64,000 nucleotides of DNA from the NCBI GenBank assembly GCA_029204225.1, contig CM055098.1, positions 24,988,973 through 25,052,972 of the forward strand, in the 5' to 3' direction. The translations under genes and the position numbers were made by a program. A model generated the notes under the pieces. That model ran no database searches, was not told the origin of the DNA, and saw only the letters and a list, made by a program, of their open reading frames with translations. The DNA is from Diphasiastrum complanatum (taxonomy: Eukaryota > Streptophyta > Lycopodiopsida > Lycopodiales > Lycopodiaceae). Numbering within the stretch: position 1 is the first letter of the stretch; each line of letters starts with the position of its first letter. Of this stretch, positions 47,188 to 60,375 are shown in pieces.

Positions 47188-47929
47188 AAAAAAACAAATG
47201 CCATTCATTTGATGAGAAGGCAACATTTTCTATTGTGGAGATTGCAATATATATTTCTTTAAAATATTTGTATAATTTAGAGAATTTTCCGTCATGTTTA
47301 TAATTGGTTGAGAATGTACAAGATCATTCAAATGAACAAAACTATAATTGTCTATATCTTTAATAGGAGTAGTAATGACCTAAGAGAATTCATCAAGTAG
47401 AACAAGTTGTTTAAAACAATTCTCGTAGCCTATCGATATCAAATGGGACAAAGAAAAGAGAAAAAAAAACTTTAATTTGTTTGATGGAAATTCACTAGAT
47501 TTCAGAAACCCCCTAAGATGATCCTTAGCAAACCTTGAAGAACTGGACATAGTGATATCGGATGATCACTAGTGGACCAAGTTGAACCCTGACTAATATC
47601 ATTTCGATGCTGATCAAACATAGGGATGATATTGATGGAGGCAAAAGACTCGATATATGAAACAAAGTAAGAGTGAAAATGTGGAGAAGTTATGAGTAAT
47701 GGATCAAAAAATGAAAAAACAACTTGGAGTTTATATTTATAATCTTTCCCTACTAATCACAGCCATACATTTGTCAAGTTATGAAGAAAATCGCATGCCA
47801 TTTAAAATCCTCCAATAATGGCGATTTAAGCATCGACTGGTTATTAAAACATCATTATGTCAAGGGACAGTGGATGTTAATCATTAGTAGATTCAAATCC
47901 TAGTTATTTATCATTCGAATATCGAGATT
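47188..47929. other. Unassigned AT-rich sequence
   Basis: No supported gene or named repeat; possibly further degraded gypsy sequence continuing from 46860-47187. Confidence 0.35.
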
Positions 47930-48056
47930 GCAAAAGATTGTAATTATTAATTATTGTCACATTTCGTACTGCAATGGTGACACCCATTCATTGGCACGTA
48001 TAGAATCTTGATTGCAAATCACTACCATAGGATCCTTGACCGCACTACCTAGAACT

Positions 48057-48066
48057 CTATATAAAC
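48057..48066 (+). promoter_or_regulatory. TATA box in LTR-like region
   Basis: CTATATAAAC, with an AT-poor segment before it, in an LTR-like context about 1.15 kb before the PBS. Confidence 0.45.
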
Positions 48067-48326
48067 CCATGCATAGTATTGAAAAAAGTATTATTTTTTA
48101 TATTCATAGTTTTACCTTTGAGATCACTTCAACGCGCTCTTTCCCTATAGTCCAATGTCACCTTCCCTACCCACACTTTGATCCGAGATGTGTTGGATTT
48201 CTATCCTTAGATCCATTCATTAGCTGTTGTAAATACTTGTACAATCGCATACTCTATAGAAATACACTTGTTTTTTGACAGTTTGTAGAAATACAAAAGG
48301 ATCAGTGACAGTGTTTTCCTGATTGC

Positions 48327-48471
48327 TCGGACACCTTCGACTATTCGGGCATCTTTGATTATTCGGCCATCTTCAATTGTTTGGTCATCCTCTATAGTTC
48401 GACCATCTCAGACCATCTGACCAGATTTGATTATCCGGCCATCCTTGAACAATCGACCATAATCTGACTAT
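48327..48471. repeat. 18 bp tandem repeat, about 8 copies
   Basis: Units such as TCGGGCATCTTTGATTAT, TCGGCCATCTTCAATTGT and CCGGCCATCCTTGAACAA follow at 18 bp steps from 48327, with 17- and 19-bp variants near 48399-48434. It lies inside the LTR-like region. Confidence 0.9.
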
Positions 48472-49220
48472 CAATGGATCACAACAAGTACATTGAATCA
48501 TCGCCGCAGACAGAATCTCTAGGAGAATCAAATATTGTCCGAAGGTGACTGCCAACAACATGTAGTGCCTTAATCCTAATTGAAAAATACAAATTATTTA
48601 AATGCTTTTAGCTAGTTATCCATGTTCATGTATCCAACAACTTATTAGCTGTTTGGCTAGACTAGACAAGAAGAGATCATTTAGCTCATTAATCTATTCT
48701 ATTCGATCAATCAAACATCCAGAGCGCAATTGTTTTGTTCTTTCTCTATGTTATTACAGAGTATTGTTTCAGGAAGAATGCAACTCTGACTGCATTCAGA
48801 CTGTATCTATTCGCGATTGAATAATCGATGTTCCAGTAATCTAGGTCTGGTATATTGCAATTGAGTGCTCATTTTATTCATGTTCAGATTTTTTTCTTAT
48901 TTGTTGATAAACTTATTCATTAATTAAGTTGTCTTCTACGATTGATAGTCTAAGTCAATTGTGATGCTCTAAGCTCCGCACCTAATATGTCGTCACAAAG
49001 CTAAATCTAAAACCAATCAAAGGCTATGGAATCAATTGTATCGATCCAGTGACTTTGAAGTTGTGATCAAGTAGGATAGACTTTGAACTATCGAAATGGG
49101 TCTGAATACGATAGACGTAGTTGCATGCATTGAGAATTCTCCATTCGCTTCTCCATGTCGCGTCGTTCATGCACACGCGCACAACACCATATGAACGAGA
49201 TACATACACAAATCCCAACA

Positions 49221-49232
49221 TGGTATTGGAGA
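49221..49232 (+). promoter_or_regulatory. Degenerate primer-binding site
   Basis: TGGTATTGGAGA right after an LTR-type CCCAACA end; it keeps TGGTAT of the initiator-Met PBS, then diverges. Confidence 0.5.
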
Positions 49233-49369
49233 AACAGTTTCTTATCTTTGTGAAGTGGATTTAGAGCTTACATTATCTGAACAATTGCTCTAATAAAGAG
49301 TAGACACTTACTAAAATTGATTTCAGTCATATAATCTACTATTTGCATACACTCATCCTGAATTTTCAG

Positions 49370-50100
49370 ATGGATTTGCAATCACAGTCTACTCTAATGG
49401 TAGAAAAACTCGATGGTTTGAATTACCACTTGTGGAAATTCAAGATAAGAGTAGTACTGATGGCCAAGGAGTCACTGGAACCAACCTATTTTCCACTGTC
49501 GATGAGCAAGCCATTTCCAAGTGGAAGTTGAGGATGACAAGGCTTTCATCTTACACACAGATTGGCCACATCAGATAAGCCCAATCTTCGAAAGAGACTT
49601 GGGATATATTGAATTCATCTTGGTGGGATGCCACTTTACGCACATGAAGTCTTCCAAGAAAATGCACCACCTATCCACCACCTCCAAGGCCCAAGCGTGG
49701 GGGTAGACCTCGTGACCCAACATGGCTGAAGGATATTTGGAGGTTGTAGAAGACCAGCCATAGGCTCACATCCAAAGATCCATTAGAGATGTTATGAGGA
49801 GTTTTTCTAGAGATGTGAGATGGAAAATCACTACAGTGGAAGCTCTTCACACCGCCTATAAAGATTTACGAGTAAAATTTTTCTCAGATTGTGTTGTTGT
49901 AGGTATTTATGCCAAATAATAAGCGGATAAGCAATGTGCAATATGTTCCTGGTTTATCCAACAATTTACTATCAATTGGGATTCACCATTATTACCACAG
50001 ATCTTACAATTGTGTTTAGCCTAAGGAACATGTATGATAAGTTTTCTCAGTGTTTCCATCCAACTTCCTTCTCTCCTCCTAAAGATTCAAGCCCTTTTGA
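49370..50100 (+). pseudogene. Ty1/copia gag-protease remnant
   Basis: Gag starts at 49370 with LMVEKLDGLNYHLWKFKIRV, the usual LxGxNYxxWK start of copia Gag, and loses frame after about 50 codons. A second piece near 49920-49985 reads SNVQYVPGLSNNLLSIG, the protease C-terminal motif. Most of gag and the protease active site are deleted. No integrase or RT follows. Confidence 0.75.
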
Positions 50101-50849
50101 AAAGAAAAAGACAAAGCAATCTAAAATGAGGTGATTATCATGCAACATTGTCAAAGAGGAGGAGGTCTCTTGATATTCCTCAAAAAGTAAAAGATTTTTC
50201 ACATAGCTCTCCCTTTAAGGATATTCTGACAACAACATAAAAATCTCCTTCACGACAAAAATAGGCCTCTCCTTCTAAATCAACATCTGCTTCTTGTGAA
50301 AAATTGTCAGAATTCTATCTTGATTGATTTATAATTTTATGTTTGTGAGTACATTTCACATGTGTGAAGCACGTTCCCACATGTGTAAAATAGCTAGAAA
50401 TTGTTTATAATGTTGACTTTAGGGGTATCATAAAGATTGCTAGTCAAGCATCTTGGTGTCACTCGGTGATAGGGCCAATTTTGGCTTTAGAGGTCAAATG
50501 ATCAAGTACACATGTTTTGTCATGATTAGGCCAAAATTCAATTGTGATGTAACTTGAGATAGTTAGGTTGCTTAAACATGTCAAGTTTGGGTTTGATGAG
50601 TGATGCACCCTATGTGGTGGCAAAAGTCAAAGGGTCCAATCATAAGAGAGAGATGTGATCAAAAGTGAGGGATGTTGCATCACACATCCAATAGAATTAG
50701 AGAGGCTATGTTTAAGGGATCCAATAGGAATTAAGCTTGGATCTCCATGAGTTTCTATAGGTACTTTCATTCCCTTCATTAATGCATGAGAGATCTATGA
50801 GTTTTTTTAAGTCAATTTGGAGATTTGCCAATTTTGCTTGTATTGCTTT
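50101..50849. other. Unassigned, LTR-like words
   Basis: Contains CACATGTGTG motifs near 50360-50390 like those in several LTRs of this window; no gene. Confidence 0.35.
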
Positions 50850-51133
50850 CTAGTTAAGAAAACAGTTTCAAGACCTGACCGGATCAATCACCATAGCACA
50901 ACATCAAGTGCAACAAGACAAGACAACATAATTGCTCTCCACAAACTGTATATTCTACTAATCAGTAAGTACAAAGATAAAGTTGCTTAAAAGCACTCAA
51001 AGGACTCGTAAAAGAAAGACGGCCCGATAATTCTAGAACTGAGCACATGTGGTGTCGTCGAAATAAGAAAACACTGTATAAGTCGATCATTGCTATTTTA
51101 ACTCTCTCCCTGAATGATCAACATCTCTCTTTA
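50850..51133 (-). repeat. Copia LTR, minus orientation (3' LTR), deleted form
   Basis: The reverse complement matches both ends of the LTR at 37472-38387 but lacks its middle. It lies downstream of the minus-strand RT-RNase H and begins (minus) near TGTTGATCATTCAGGGAG. No PBS follows on its outer side, as expected for a 3' LTR. Confidence 0.75.
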
Positions 51134-51194
51134 TTTTAGAGTTTATTCTATTCATGGAACATACCTCCATGATAGTATTAAAAGTAAAAGCTTT

Positions 51195-52940
51195 TTACAT
51201 AACCAGATCTAAGCCAAGTTTGGCTCTAAAAGTCTCAAACTTTTCTTTACTTAAAATTTTCGTAAATATATCAGCAACTTGTAACAATGTAGAACAATGT
51301 ACAATACTTATATCTTCAGATTGTAGCTTCTCACATACAAAGTGATCTTTTACCTCAATATGTTTTGTCCTTGCGTGAAAGACATGATTCTTAGCCAATT
51401 GTATTCCACTTTGACTGTCACATAAAATAACAGTAGGATTTACCTGCTTCATGCCAATCTCACATAACAACTTATGTAGCCAAACATCTTCCTGGGTAGC
51501 AGAACTTAACGCTTTATATTCAACTTCTGTAGAAGAAAGAGAAATAGTATCTTGCTTCTTGCTAGACCATGAAAAACAACCGCTACCAAAATTGAAGGCA
51601 TAACCTGTTTGACTTTCTATCATCTATACTTCCTGCCCAATCAACGTCAACATAACTTTGCAACTTAGGTAAAACACTTTGTCTTTTATAGATTAGGCCA
51701 AGGTTAGGTGTACCTTTCACATACCTCAAAATCCTTTTTGCAGCTTTCCAATGCTCCATAGTGGGTGATGACATGAATTGGCTAATCAAACTTACAACAA
51801 TATAGCAAATATCAGGACGTGTAGTCATAAGATATATCAAACTCCCAACTAGCTGACAAAATAGAGTAGCGTCAACATGTGCACTATGATAATACGAGAT
51901 AATTTCCTACCAGCTTAGCAAGGGGTGATGGAAGGTTTGCACTCTTCATGTGAAATCTCTCCAATATCTCGCCCACATACTTGTTTTGACATAACCTGAT
52001 ATCACTGCCAGTGTGCCATACTTCGACACCCAAGCAGTAGTGCATAAGATCTAAATCTATCATCTCAGACTGCTTGCCTAAGTTGGCTTTGATAGAACGA
52101 GTGAGGTTCTCATCATTGTCCGTGATAATGATATCATCAACATAAAGTACAATCAAGGCAATGCTATCTTTGTTTATAAGAACATAAAGATTTGGATCTG
52201 AATTTGTTCTTACAAACTCATGAGAAAGAAAGTAATTGTCAATGCGTCCATACCATGCGCATGGTGCTTGCTTAAGGCCATAAAGTGCTTTGTGTAGCTT
52301 ACGTACCTTCTGTTCCTGTTCTTTTGCCATAAAGCCCTGCGGTTGGACCATGTAAACTTCTTCCTCTAAGTCACCATTCAAAAATGCGGACTTCACATCC
52401 ATTTGATGGATCTTCCACCCAAAATGAGATGCTAGGGCAATGATAAGGCAGAGCATATTCCACTTAGCCACTGGAGCAAATGTCCCTTCATAGTCAATTC
52501 CTTTATTTTGCTCATAACCCTTCATTACTAGGCGTGCCTTATGCTTTGCTATCATGCCATCTGCATGAAACTTTGTTCTAAACACCCATTTGTTGTCAAT
52601 GGGTTTCTTTCCAAGTGGTAGATCAACCAACTCCCATGTATCATGCCTGTGGATGGATTCTATCTCCTCTTCCATTGCCCTTTGCCACTCTTTGTGATCT
52701 TTTGTCTCATCAAAGGTTGATGGCTCTCATCACTTCAAAATGTCACTCATTAGGGCATAGTTCACATGATAACGATCGAGAGACTTCCTTTCCCACATTA
52801 ATATTCTCACTTCTCCTTGTGTGCTAGATCATGGTTGATTTAGCTTTGCATCCTTCATGATCTTTTCATACCATTTTGGTATCTTAGATTCAATAGATGT
52901 GCATTCAATAGAGTATACATTTGCTGTCATGAATTAAAAA
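51195..52940 (-). pseudogene. Ty1/copia reverse transcriptase-RNase H
   Basis: Reading leftwards from 52940: a linker with SKIPKWYEKIMKDAKLN, stops, then from 52675 a 263-codon RT (HDTWELVDLPLGKKPIDNKW, KARLVMKGYEQNKGIDYEG, catalytic Asp in QMDVKSAFLNGD, YGLKQAPCAWY, catalytic box LYVDDIIITD), a stop, RPDICYIVVSLISQFMSSP and RNase H with YVDVDWAG, a one-base frameshift at SIDDRKS, then SSTEVEYKAL, LCDSQSGIQLAKN and the ADIFTK end. All catalytic boxes are readable. Gag, protease and integrase are missing on this side. It fits as the missing 3' half of the element at 38.4-42.2 kb. Confidence 0.92.
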
Positions 52941-52944
52941 TATA

Positions 52945-55900
52945 TGCATTCAAACATTTTGCAAGAATGATGTGGTGCCAAAACATTATATTGATTAATT
53001 TAAAAAAAAGTACATTGATGAGAGAACAAATTCTCCCTTCCTACATTGTCTTCTACAAGGCCTTACATTTAATTTAAAAACCTCTACGAGCATTAAAACC
53101 TCTAACTGACAAAATACTAAGTAAGATTGATAAGAGGTGGAGAAGTGATTATAACTACAAAAGAGATAAAGATATTCAAAATAAAGTCTATGAAAAAAAT
53201 GGTGAATATCAAAGAAAATCTAAAACAATCAATAGTTTCAAATATTACAAGACAATTTGTGATAAATGGTATAATATGTTATTAAGTCATCATACGTATG
53301 AGATGTTTCATGATAATTACCATAAGAAATATCCCAATAAATTGATATAATTATGATGATGTGAATGTATATAATATGATAGTTTTTTCTTTTTGAAAAG
53401 AACAAAAAGAAAAAAAATCCAGAATTTGAAACAATAAAAAAATTAATTTTGAAAAGAAAAAAAAAAATCACATAAACGATGGCATGACAATGAGATTATT
53501 TAGAAAAATGACTATCATTCAAAGTTGTTACCTTAATCAACTAGACACATAATTTGGCAACATATTTTAATATGTGAATGGTGGATTAAGAAATTTACAT
53601 ATCAATGTGAACTTCATGTTTGAAATATATATGAGCAGCCTATGAAGATATTGTTTTAATAGAATATACAATATGCAATGGCAGCTTGAATGTAGGATCC
53701 AATACAAATTCAAATATAGTGTGTGTTTATGGACGAGATGCACAAATTTCAATGATTATATTTTTACAAACTCAATTTGCCATATCTATCAGATACTTTT
53801 ATTTTTTAAGCTTATAGTAAGGAGAAACTAGTGGTTCGACTACCAATTGAACAACTAACTTTATTTTTATGACACAAATGTGTGAGAGGCTATCTTGAGA
53901 AAAATATTTCATCTTATTTGAGAAGGATATAATATACATCTTGGAAGGTGATACACTCTATATGAAGATTGGAGGTAAAATATCCACACACATTACACTT
54001 GCATCAATTAGACACAGTGGCGTATGCATCCATCTGATGAAAAATCTGAGACCTTGCATTTCATGTCTACTTGCATTATGCATTGATCTGAAGATGGGAT
54101 GAAATGTTCTAGTACGTGGGATGGGCATTTTTGTTGAATAGTGTCATGAGGGTGGTATTAAGAGGAAAAATGAAGATGAGAATGGATAAAACATTACCAG
54201 TGGGGAGGTGAGTGAAGGAAAAGAAAAAAAAAAAAAAAAACACCTATTGATGATCATGGATCTATGTCGAAGACATTTGTTGTTGCTGAAGACCATCTTG
54301 GATCTTTTATTGAGAATATTTGTGAGATCTTTTGAGTGATGAGTGGAAAAATGAGTGAAGAGAATATGATGAGTGTTTTTCATTTTGTTGTTCATAAAGT
54401 CTTGAGAGATATGATTGGATCATAGATTTTCTTTTGTAAGAATAAAAAATATCAGATCTCAATTCAAAATCTATCTATGAGAGTAGAAATGTGAGGTATA
54501 GCATGAACATTTGCTTTAAATAAAAAAATCTATCTATTATTTAAGAAGTGAATAGATTTTTATGAGAGAGAGATATTCACAATGTGAATGACGAAGATCC
54601 AACTTTTAGAACCGGTTGCATTGCACACACTACATTATATGAAGACCTAGACACAAAGCTAAGAAACTGCATTCATATCTTGTTACGACAATGAAGATTG
54701 CATCAACATTTTTCAACAATGCATGGTTTTGATGATGGGCATCACATTATGATTTTATGGGAGTGGGAGCATATTTTCTATAGACACGGGCTGGATGTAA
54801 TGCAGGATTTTCATTCTGGATAAAGACAATGTTGCTGAAAGATCTAAAGGCTGAATCAATGGCCTTTGGATTTATGCTGCTAAATAATAATGGTTAGCAT
54901 CACACTATATTGTCTGTTGAGCCCATTAATTGACGAAGAAAACCTTGAAATGCTGAAAAGATGAAAAGATTGTAAGGCTAAATCAATGGCTTTATGATAC
55001 AAATCAAATGTCAAAGACTATTCCCTCTGTTCGCGGGGACACTTCACATTTAAGTTGGGGGGAAACATTTAGTGCATTTTTCTGGTCAAAATTTCAAAAT
55101 TTCAGCAACTACAATCATTGATGCTGATTTTCTAGAAGAAATTGTGCTAGATGTATCTCATATGCGCAAAATCTGCTATTATGCCACTTTTTACTAATGT
55201 ACGAATGTAGCTATGTTAAAGAGTAGCTATAAAATTCTATGGCAGGTTCAAATGTATCAAGTCGTCAAATGACAGTTATATCAGAAGAATTAGAGCTATT
55301 TTTAAGACTTTACTATTTTTAATAAGTTTGTTACATAGCAATACTTATAAGTGACTCTGATGGACAAAAATGTCTATAGTTGTTAATGGCCATTGTTTGC
55401 CATGTTGTAATTGATCGATGTATCTTATTTATATCATGATTAATAAAAGATGCCCAGGTACCTTCAAGGCACTGACTTAAGTTTCAAGGAAAGGTCTAAA
55501 GGCTAAGGGTCCTACAAACAATCACAATCAAAGTTCAGTTCAAGACAAAAACAACCAATCAGCAAAAATACAACAATTAAATCAATGATCATCACAAATA
55601 ATACTCTTTTGAAGGTTAAGGAATGTCCTAAGGTTAATGGTCATGAAGACAAAAGGACGTTCAGTCACAGTTTCTAATGACGAGTAGTTCATCATATAAA
55701 ATGTCTAAGTAAAGAACAAGAAAGAAATTGGCAGTTCAGAATCACCAATTTAAAGTACTATGTCGATTCTCGAATCGGAATCGATGAGCTAATAATGAAA
55801 GTCTTTATCGCATTGGAAAACATGATAATCAAACGATTTGCGGTGGCGAGGATTATATTGCCTTTATGAAGTTTCAATTGAGAAGAAATTGTTGATTGCT

Positions 55901-56000
55901 CACAGAAGATTATTTGAGTTCCAATTGGGAGCAATAGTTGAGAACGAAAAGCACTAAGTCAGGGTATGTGAAAATAAAATGGATGTCAGCTAAATTTATG
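52945..56000. other. Featureless AT-rich stretch
   Basis: Three kilobases with no recognisable coding region, LTR or array beyond short A-runs (for example 19 A at about 54222). Probably very old repeat debris. Confidence 0.5.
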
Positions 56001-57596
56001 AAGACATCACCCATATACCTACATTTTGGGAGCAATTCAAAGTAACAAATGAAAATGGTTCTTGAGGCCAAAATAGTTTATAAAAGAGTTGTGTCAATAT
56101 GAATTCCCCCCCACTTTTGTCCAACCAAGCCTCCTCACATTGTTGGGGCGTTAAGGATGGGCGTCGCGTAGGCTCGGGGATGGCGCCGAACAGGGCGCAG
56201 GTGGTGTTGGACACCACCACACACGGCGCATGTGAGGTAATGGGGAAGATTGACTATATATATTTATCCCATAAGTGTTTTTAGGATGCACCGAGGCCAA
56301 AGCCCCAAGTGCTCGTAAGATGTGAGGTGCCCACACTGATTAGCACCTCGCATTGGGCGGCAGAGTAGCTCTTGCAATTTTGCATCTAAGTAGGGGGCAC
56401 ACGCAGCCTCCATTCTTCGCTCCTGATCTCCTACCCGTATTTAATGTTGGATGCATTTTACCACCCACTTAGGGCTGCATTCCCAAACAACCCGACTCGC
56501 AAACAATGCCTCACCCTCTCCGATATCCCATTAAAGGGAATTTTGGGCCCAATTTGTTGTCGAGGGCGTTTCTCCAGACTACCATTCGCATGGCAACGCC
56601 ACACGATTCTCAGGATGGGCACTTTTTGTTTTGCTCACCATTACCATGGAAATCCTAGTTGGTTTCCCTAGTAACTGTTGTCCTTGACTGATGTTGGGTT
56701 TCTTCATGAGTGCTCATAGCAGTGTGCGGGGATGGTTAGTAATAAATCAAGTGATTTCATACTTTTTTTTTGCTCATGGTCAAAATTTTTGGGAGCAGTT
56801 GAAAGCACCAATCAAGTTGCCTTACAAGGTTCAAAAAATACCACAACATCATGTGGGAGAATCCAGGTTGAAGCCAAACCGCTCCCTTGCCTGAGACATG
56901 CCTCAAATCTGAATGAGGCTTTAGATCACGGGGTCGCATGTCTTTGAGGTTGCCCGCCCTTGTGGTAGCATGCCGTGTGGCACTGCTGCCTAGGCCCTGC
57001 CTGAATGAAAATAGGCCCTGCCTGAATGAAAATGACCTGCAAGCACCGACCACCCATAAGTGGCACCTACATCCTGGGCACCATCACCACTTTCACCCTT
57101 GGCATCACATCTAGTTTGTCCTCAAGCACTGCCGTCAGTTTCTTGGGTGCTCGCATCCCACATCCAATGCCATTTGTTTGAAGGCAACCCACGTGCATCC
57201 TGGGCACTAGTGCCACTCTCTCGGGCACACCTTTTCCAAGCAATCACCCACATGTGAGAGATGGATCCGGTTTGCAATTGTATGGCTTAATGGAGTGGGA
57301 TTGATTATGGGATAAAATTTTGGGCTGCTCGGTGATGTGGCACTTGGGGTAGCCATTAAAAAAAAAACATGGGTTGTCAGACCACTGATACCAAAGCATT
57401 ACGTGTTTCTCAAAAGCAAGGCTTAACTCCCATGGGTGTAATCTTTGCTTTTCATGAACTCTAAGATTGAATTTAAATTTTTTAAATATTTAGTCGTCTC
57501 CATCGCAATCACATCATTTCATGTATTTTTTTATTATTAACCTTAATAAAGAGCATGTTGAAGCACGACTTGGCGCCCGAGGGAGACAAGTAGACG
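56001..57596. other. GC-richer unassigned region
   Basis: Noticeably richer in G+C than its neighbours (for example 56100-56350 and 56880-57250), with short frames on both strands that shadow one another. A perfect 21 bp tandem duplication lies at 56991-57032. No domain recognised. Confidence 0.4.
56991..57032. repeat. 21 bp perfect tandem duplication
   Basis: TAGGCCCTGCCTGAATGAAA plus one A, twice in a row. Confidence 0.95.
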
Positions 57597-58215
57597 ACGG
57601 ACCCTATAGCAAGATGCGAGGGACCCTATAGTTGTAAATTAAATGGGGACTTGACTGCGAAAGGTGTTAATGAAAAAATGGAAGGTTGAAGGGCGCATAG
57701 TGGCTTTGCATGGACAGTTCGAGCGTGCAGCGCCCAAACATATGGTCAAACATATTTGTTTGAATGTGTCTTAAAAATACTTTTCGATGGTGTATGTGGG
57801 CAACCAATGACGAGTTGCCACATAGCAAATGCACATTCGACCGTAATGTCCATGTGCTATGTGGCAAGCCATCATTGGTTGTCCATTTGAACATTCCACT
57901 AGAATGCTCATGTGCTGTGTCAAATGTTCATTGGATGTCCAATTGAGAATTGTGAGAAGAATGCTCACACAAAATTCACATAAGAATTGTGCGTTTGGAG
58001 GTACCTCCAAAATACAAAGAAAACCTGAGGTAACACTGTGTTTAGGTTTTTAAAGGATGTGTGTAAAGCTCAAAAATAAGCTCACGCACAAGCCAAGCAT
58101 GGAGATAATCTCATGTGGTGATATCATGGCCTAGAAAACTCCAAGGAGGCAATGTACAGCTTACATGGTCCAAAGCTAGAAATTGTTTTCTTTGAGGCCT
58201 TTTTAACTGCAGCAG
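57597..58215 (+). repeat. Inverted-repeat family, distant copy
   Basis: Reverse-complement match to 10171-10994 with the central about 330 bp missing, continuing past the end of that homology into the CTTACATGGTCCAA part shared with 8111-8285. It is therefore the most complete outer end of the family. More diverged than the A/B pair. Confidence 0.85.
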
Positions 58216-58606
58216 GCATTAGAGAAGAGCTTCAACCTCACACATAATTTCTAGAAAGGTTTTCCTCAACCTACTCCCTTGTGCTCCAAAGAGTAATGTC
58301 TCTCAAAGGGTACTTTGAGCTGCATGTATATTGCAACTAATACACTAAAATCATGCTCTCAATCCATGAGAAAACTATAGCTCTCCCACACCCATAAACT
58401 TCAATCAGACTTTGCATGAGGACCTTGACTGTTTAAAGATAACACCTCAATTATGCATGATCGCTATTGATTTTCTAGTTCTAACTAGCGGTTATGTCAT
58501 CTTAGGTAGCTTGCAATCCTTCCTTTTTGCTTGTTACCAACAAGTTTATATCTAAGGATAAAATGAAAATGGAACCCATATCACAAATTCAATGTGTTCT
58601 AACCTC
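58216..58606. other. Spacer, nothing recognised
   Basis: No supported gene or repeat. Confidence 0.4.
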
Positions 58607-59134
58607 TTAGGCTTGTCTTGCGTAGCAACTCATATGAAACTTGGGAAAAGATGAATTGACCATGAATGAGTGATATAATGAACCTCCAATAGCTTCATTT
58701 CCATTAGCAAAATGAGCCAAGAATGCTAGTACAACTCTAACATCAAAATGATGCTCACCAATGTAGCTAGTTTTACCATATCTTGACAATTTGCACACAT
58801 CCATATGAAATTGCTCAAACATGAGATAGAACAAGTTAGGTAGACTTTAAAAACACTTCCTTGATGCTCCTTTGACCTTACTTGAGTCTTCAAGAACCTG
58901 CAAAAATAGATCCAAAATATCTTTGTCAATTGACTCTCCTTTGATGCTCTTGACTAGCTCCAAATTGCCATCTCTCCTTTCATATTGTTGAAGCCCTTTG
59001 AGATCGACCTCTTGGTCGTCAACTTGACCATCAAAGCCATTGACTAAGATCTCTTTTCCAGATCCATTAGTTTCTGAAAAATCATGAAAACATCCATCCA
59101 CTTGCATAGCATCATTATTGTGAAAAATTGTCAA
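58607..59134 (-). pseudogene. Unknown protein remnant, two frames
   Basis: The minus frame 59134-58847 reads FDGQVDDQEVDLKGLQQYER and KGESIDKDILDLFLQVLEDS. The next frame (58834-58607) has FEQFHMDVCKLSRYGKTSYI, HHFDVRVVLAFLAHFANGNE and AIGGSLYHSF. Both look protein-like and may be one gene broken by a frameshift. Unrecognised. Confidence 0.35.
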
Positions 59135-59162
59135 CTAGTTTGATTGTTTATTTGGCAATTCT

Positions 59163-59768
59163 GAGGCCAAGATGAAATCTCAACTTAGAGATGGGCTAAT
59201 ATTTGTCAATAAAGGGATAAATAGTAATTTTACTATTTATGGAAAGTAGATAAGTGGATGAGGTCAGATTTGGACCCATTCTAACTGGCAAAATTTTATA
59301 GATTGCATCTAGACTTGAATTGCTAGGTTATCTGATGAAGTACCAAGAAGTTACCATTTAGGACAACTTTAGGGAAATTGGCCAAATGACATTTTGGAAG
59401 CTATAAATAGATGTACCTTCAAAATAAGAATCAAAGTTTCTTTCTTTGTGGAGAATTCATCTCTTGTGTTTCTATGTCCATCTCTTTCATATTTCTCAAG
59501 ATATTTTGATTTCTAGTGTGTAGAATGTCAATTTTGTGATTGATCTTGCTTTCACCCATGTGAAGGATAGTAGTCTGCTGCTATTGTGAATGGACAGGGA
59601 CAATAACTTTCTGTACTTTATGCTTATGATTAGATCTTAGTGATTTATGTTATTCTAGCATGTCGCAAATTGATGATTTCTATCTTGTAGCTAATTCTAG
59701 ATGTGCATCCAAATTTGGTCAAGATCTTGTTGATCCAATAAGTGTGCTTTGGATCTATATTTTTCACA
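59163..59768 (+). repeat. Copia LTR, plus orientation (5' LTR)
   Basis: Ends TTTTTCACA exactly before the PBS at 59769. The first about 235 bp match 62138-62360 directly, the rest matches 62364-62650 in reverse, and the last part matches 62666-62710 directly. The left edge is defined by where homology starts. Confidence 0.82.
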
Positions 59769-59780
59769 TGGTATCAAAGC
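59769..59780 (+). promoter_or_regulatory. Primer-binding site (one mismatch)
   Basis: TGGTATCAAAGC, one base off TGGTATCAGAGC, at the LTR end. Confidence 0.85.
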
Positions 59781-60375
59781 AGGTTTCAGGTCCAAGCTGG
59801 TGTTTATGCCAAATCTAGAGGTGGATTTGAGGGCGCCATAAATTCTATGTGGATTTGCAGGTGTTTCTAGCTCAAATCTTGCATTTTCAAGTATAGAAAG
59901 TGGAACTTTGTGATCTAGATCATTTTAGGTCAAATAACTTGGATTAGGCTGAGTTTTGAAACTACTTACTATATTGTGGAGACAAAAATTGCTTAATATG
60001 GTTGTGGATGCCACATTTCTATAGATGATATACCAAGATTCTAATTTTTGCATATAGATTTTGCTTGATTCAATATTTTGCATTTTTTAGAAGAACCCTA
60101 AATTTGATAGAATCTCTTGATTTTAAGTTTTTGGAATTTTTCAAGAGTGTGTTTCAATCTTAGGTGTTTGCTAAATTACATCTATTGTGATCAAGAAATC
60201 AACATTCTATGTGCTAGGATTTGCTAGAGAGAGAAAAGGAGAGGCTAGATTGTTTCCAAATCTTTGTGATTTCTTCTTGAGTTTCATTTGTTGATTTTCA
60301 AGAGAGTGCTAAGTGCATTGGGACATGTTAAAAGATAACTTCATATCATTCAACATGACAATCTCAAATGGCTTC
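59781..60375 (+). other. Copia leader
   Basis: About 600 bp between PBS and gag start, no coding potential. Confidence 0.6.

Larger units (their letters stand above)
47930..49220 (+). repeat. LTR-like region, plus orientation
   Basis: Precedes a degenerate PBS (49221) and a gag start, ends in CCCAACA, and holds a TATA box (48057), a CATATAGAAATACA-type word shared with the 9162 array, and an 18 bp tandem array. The left boundary is uncertain because I found no partner LTR. Confidence 0.5.

Noticed and set aside
48327-48471. CRISPR-like regular spacing
   Set aside because: Contiguous degenerate tandem units without spacers, in a plant LTR-like context.
56001-57300. GC-rich region as a host gene
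   Set aside because: No frame longer than about 100 codons and no domain or splice pattern; both strands shadow each other.
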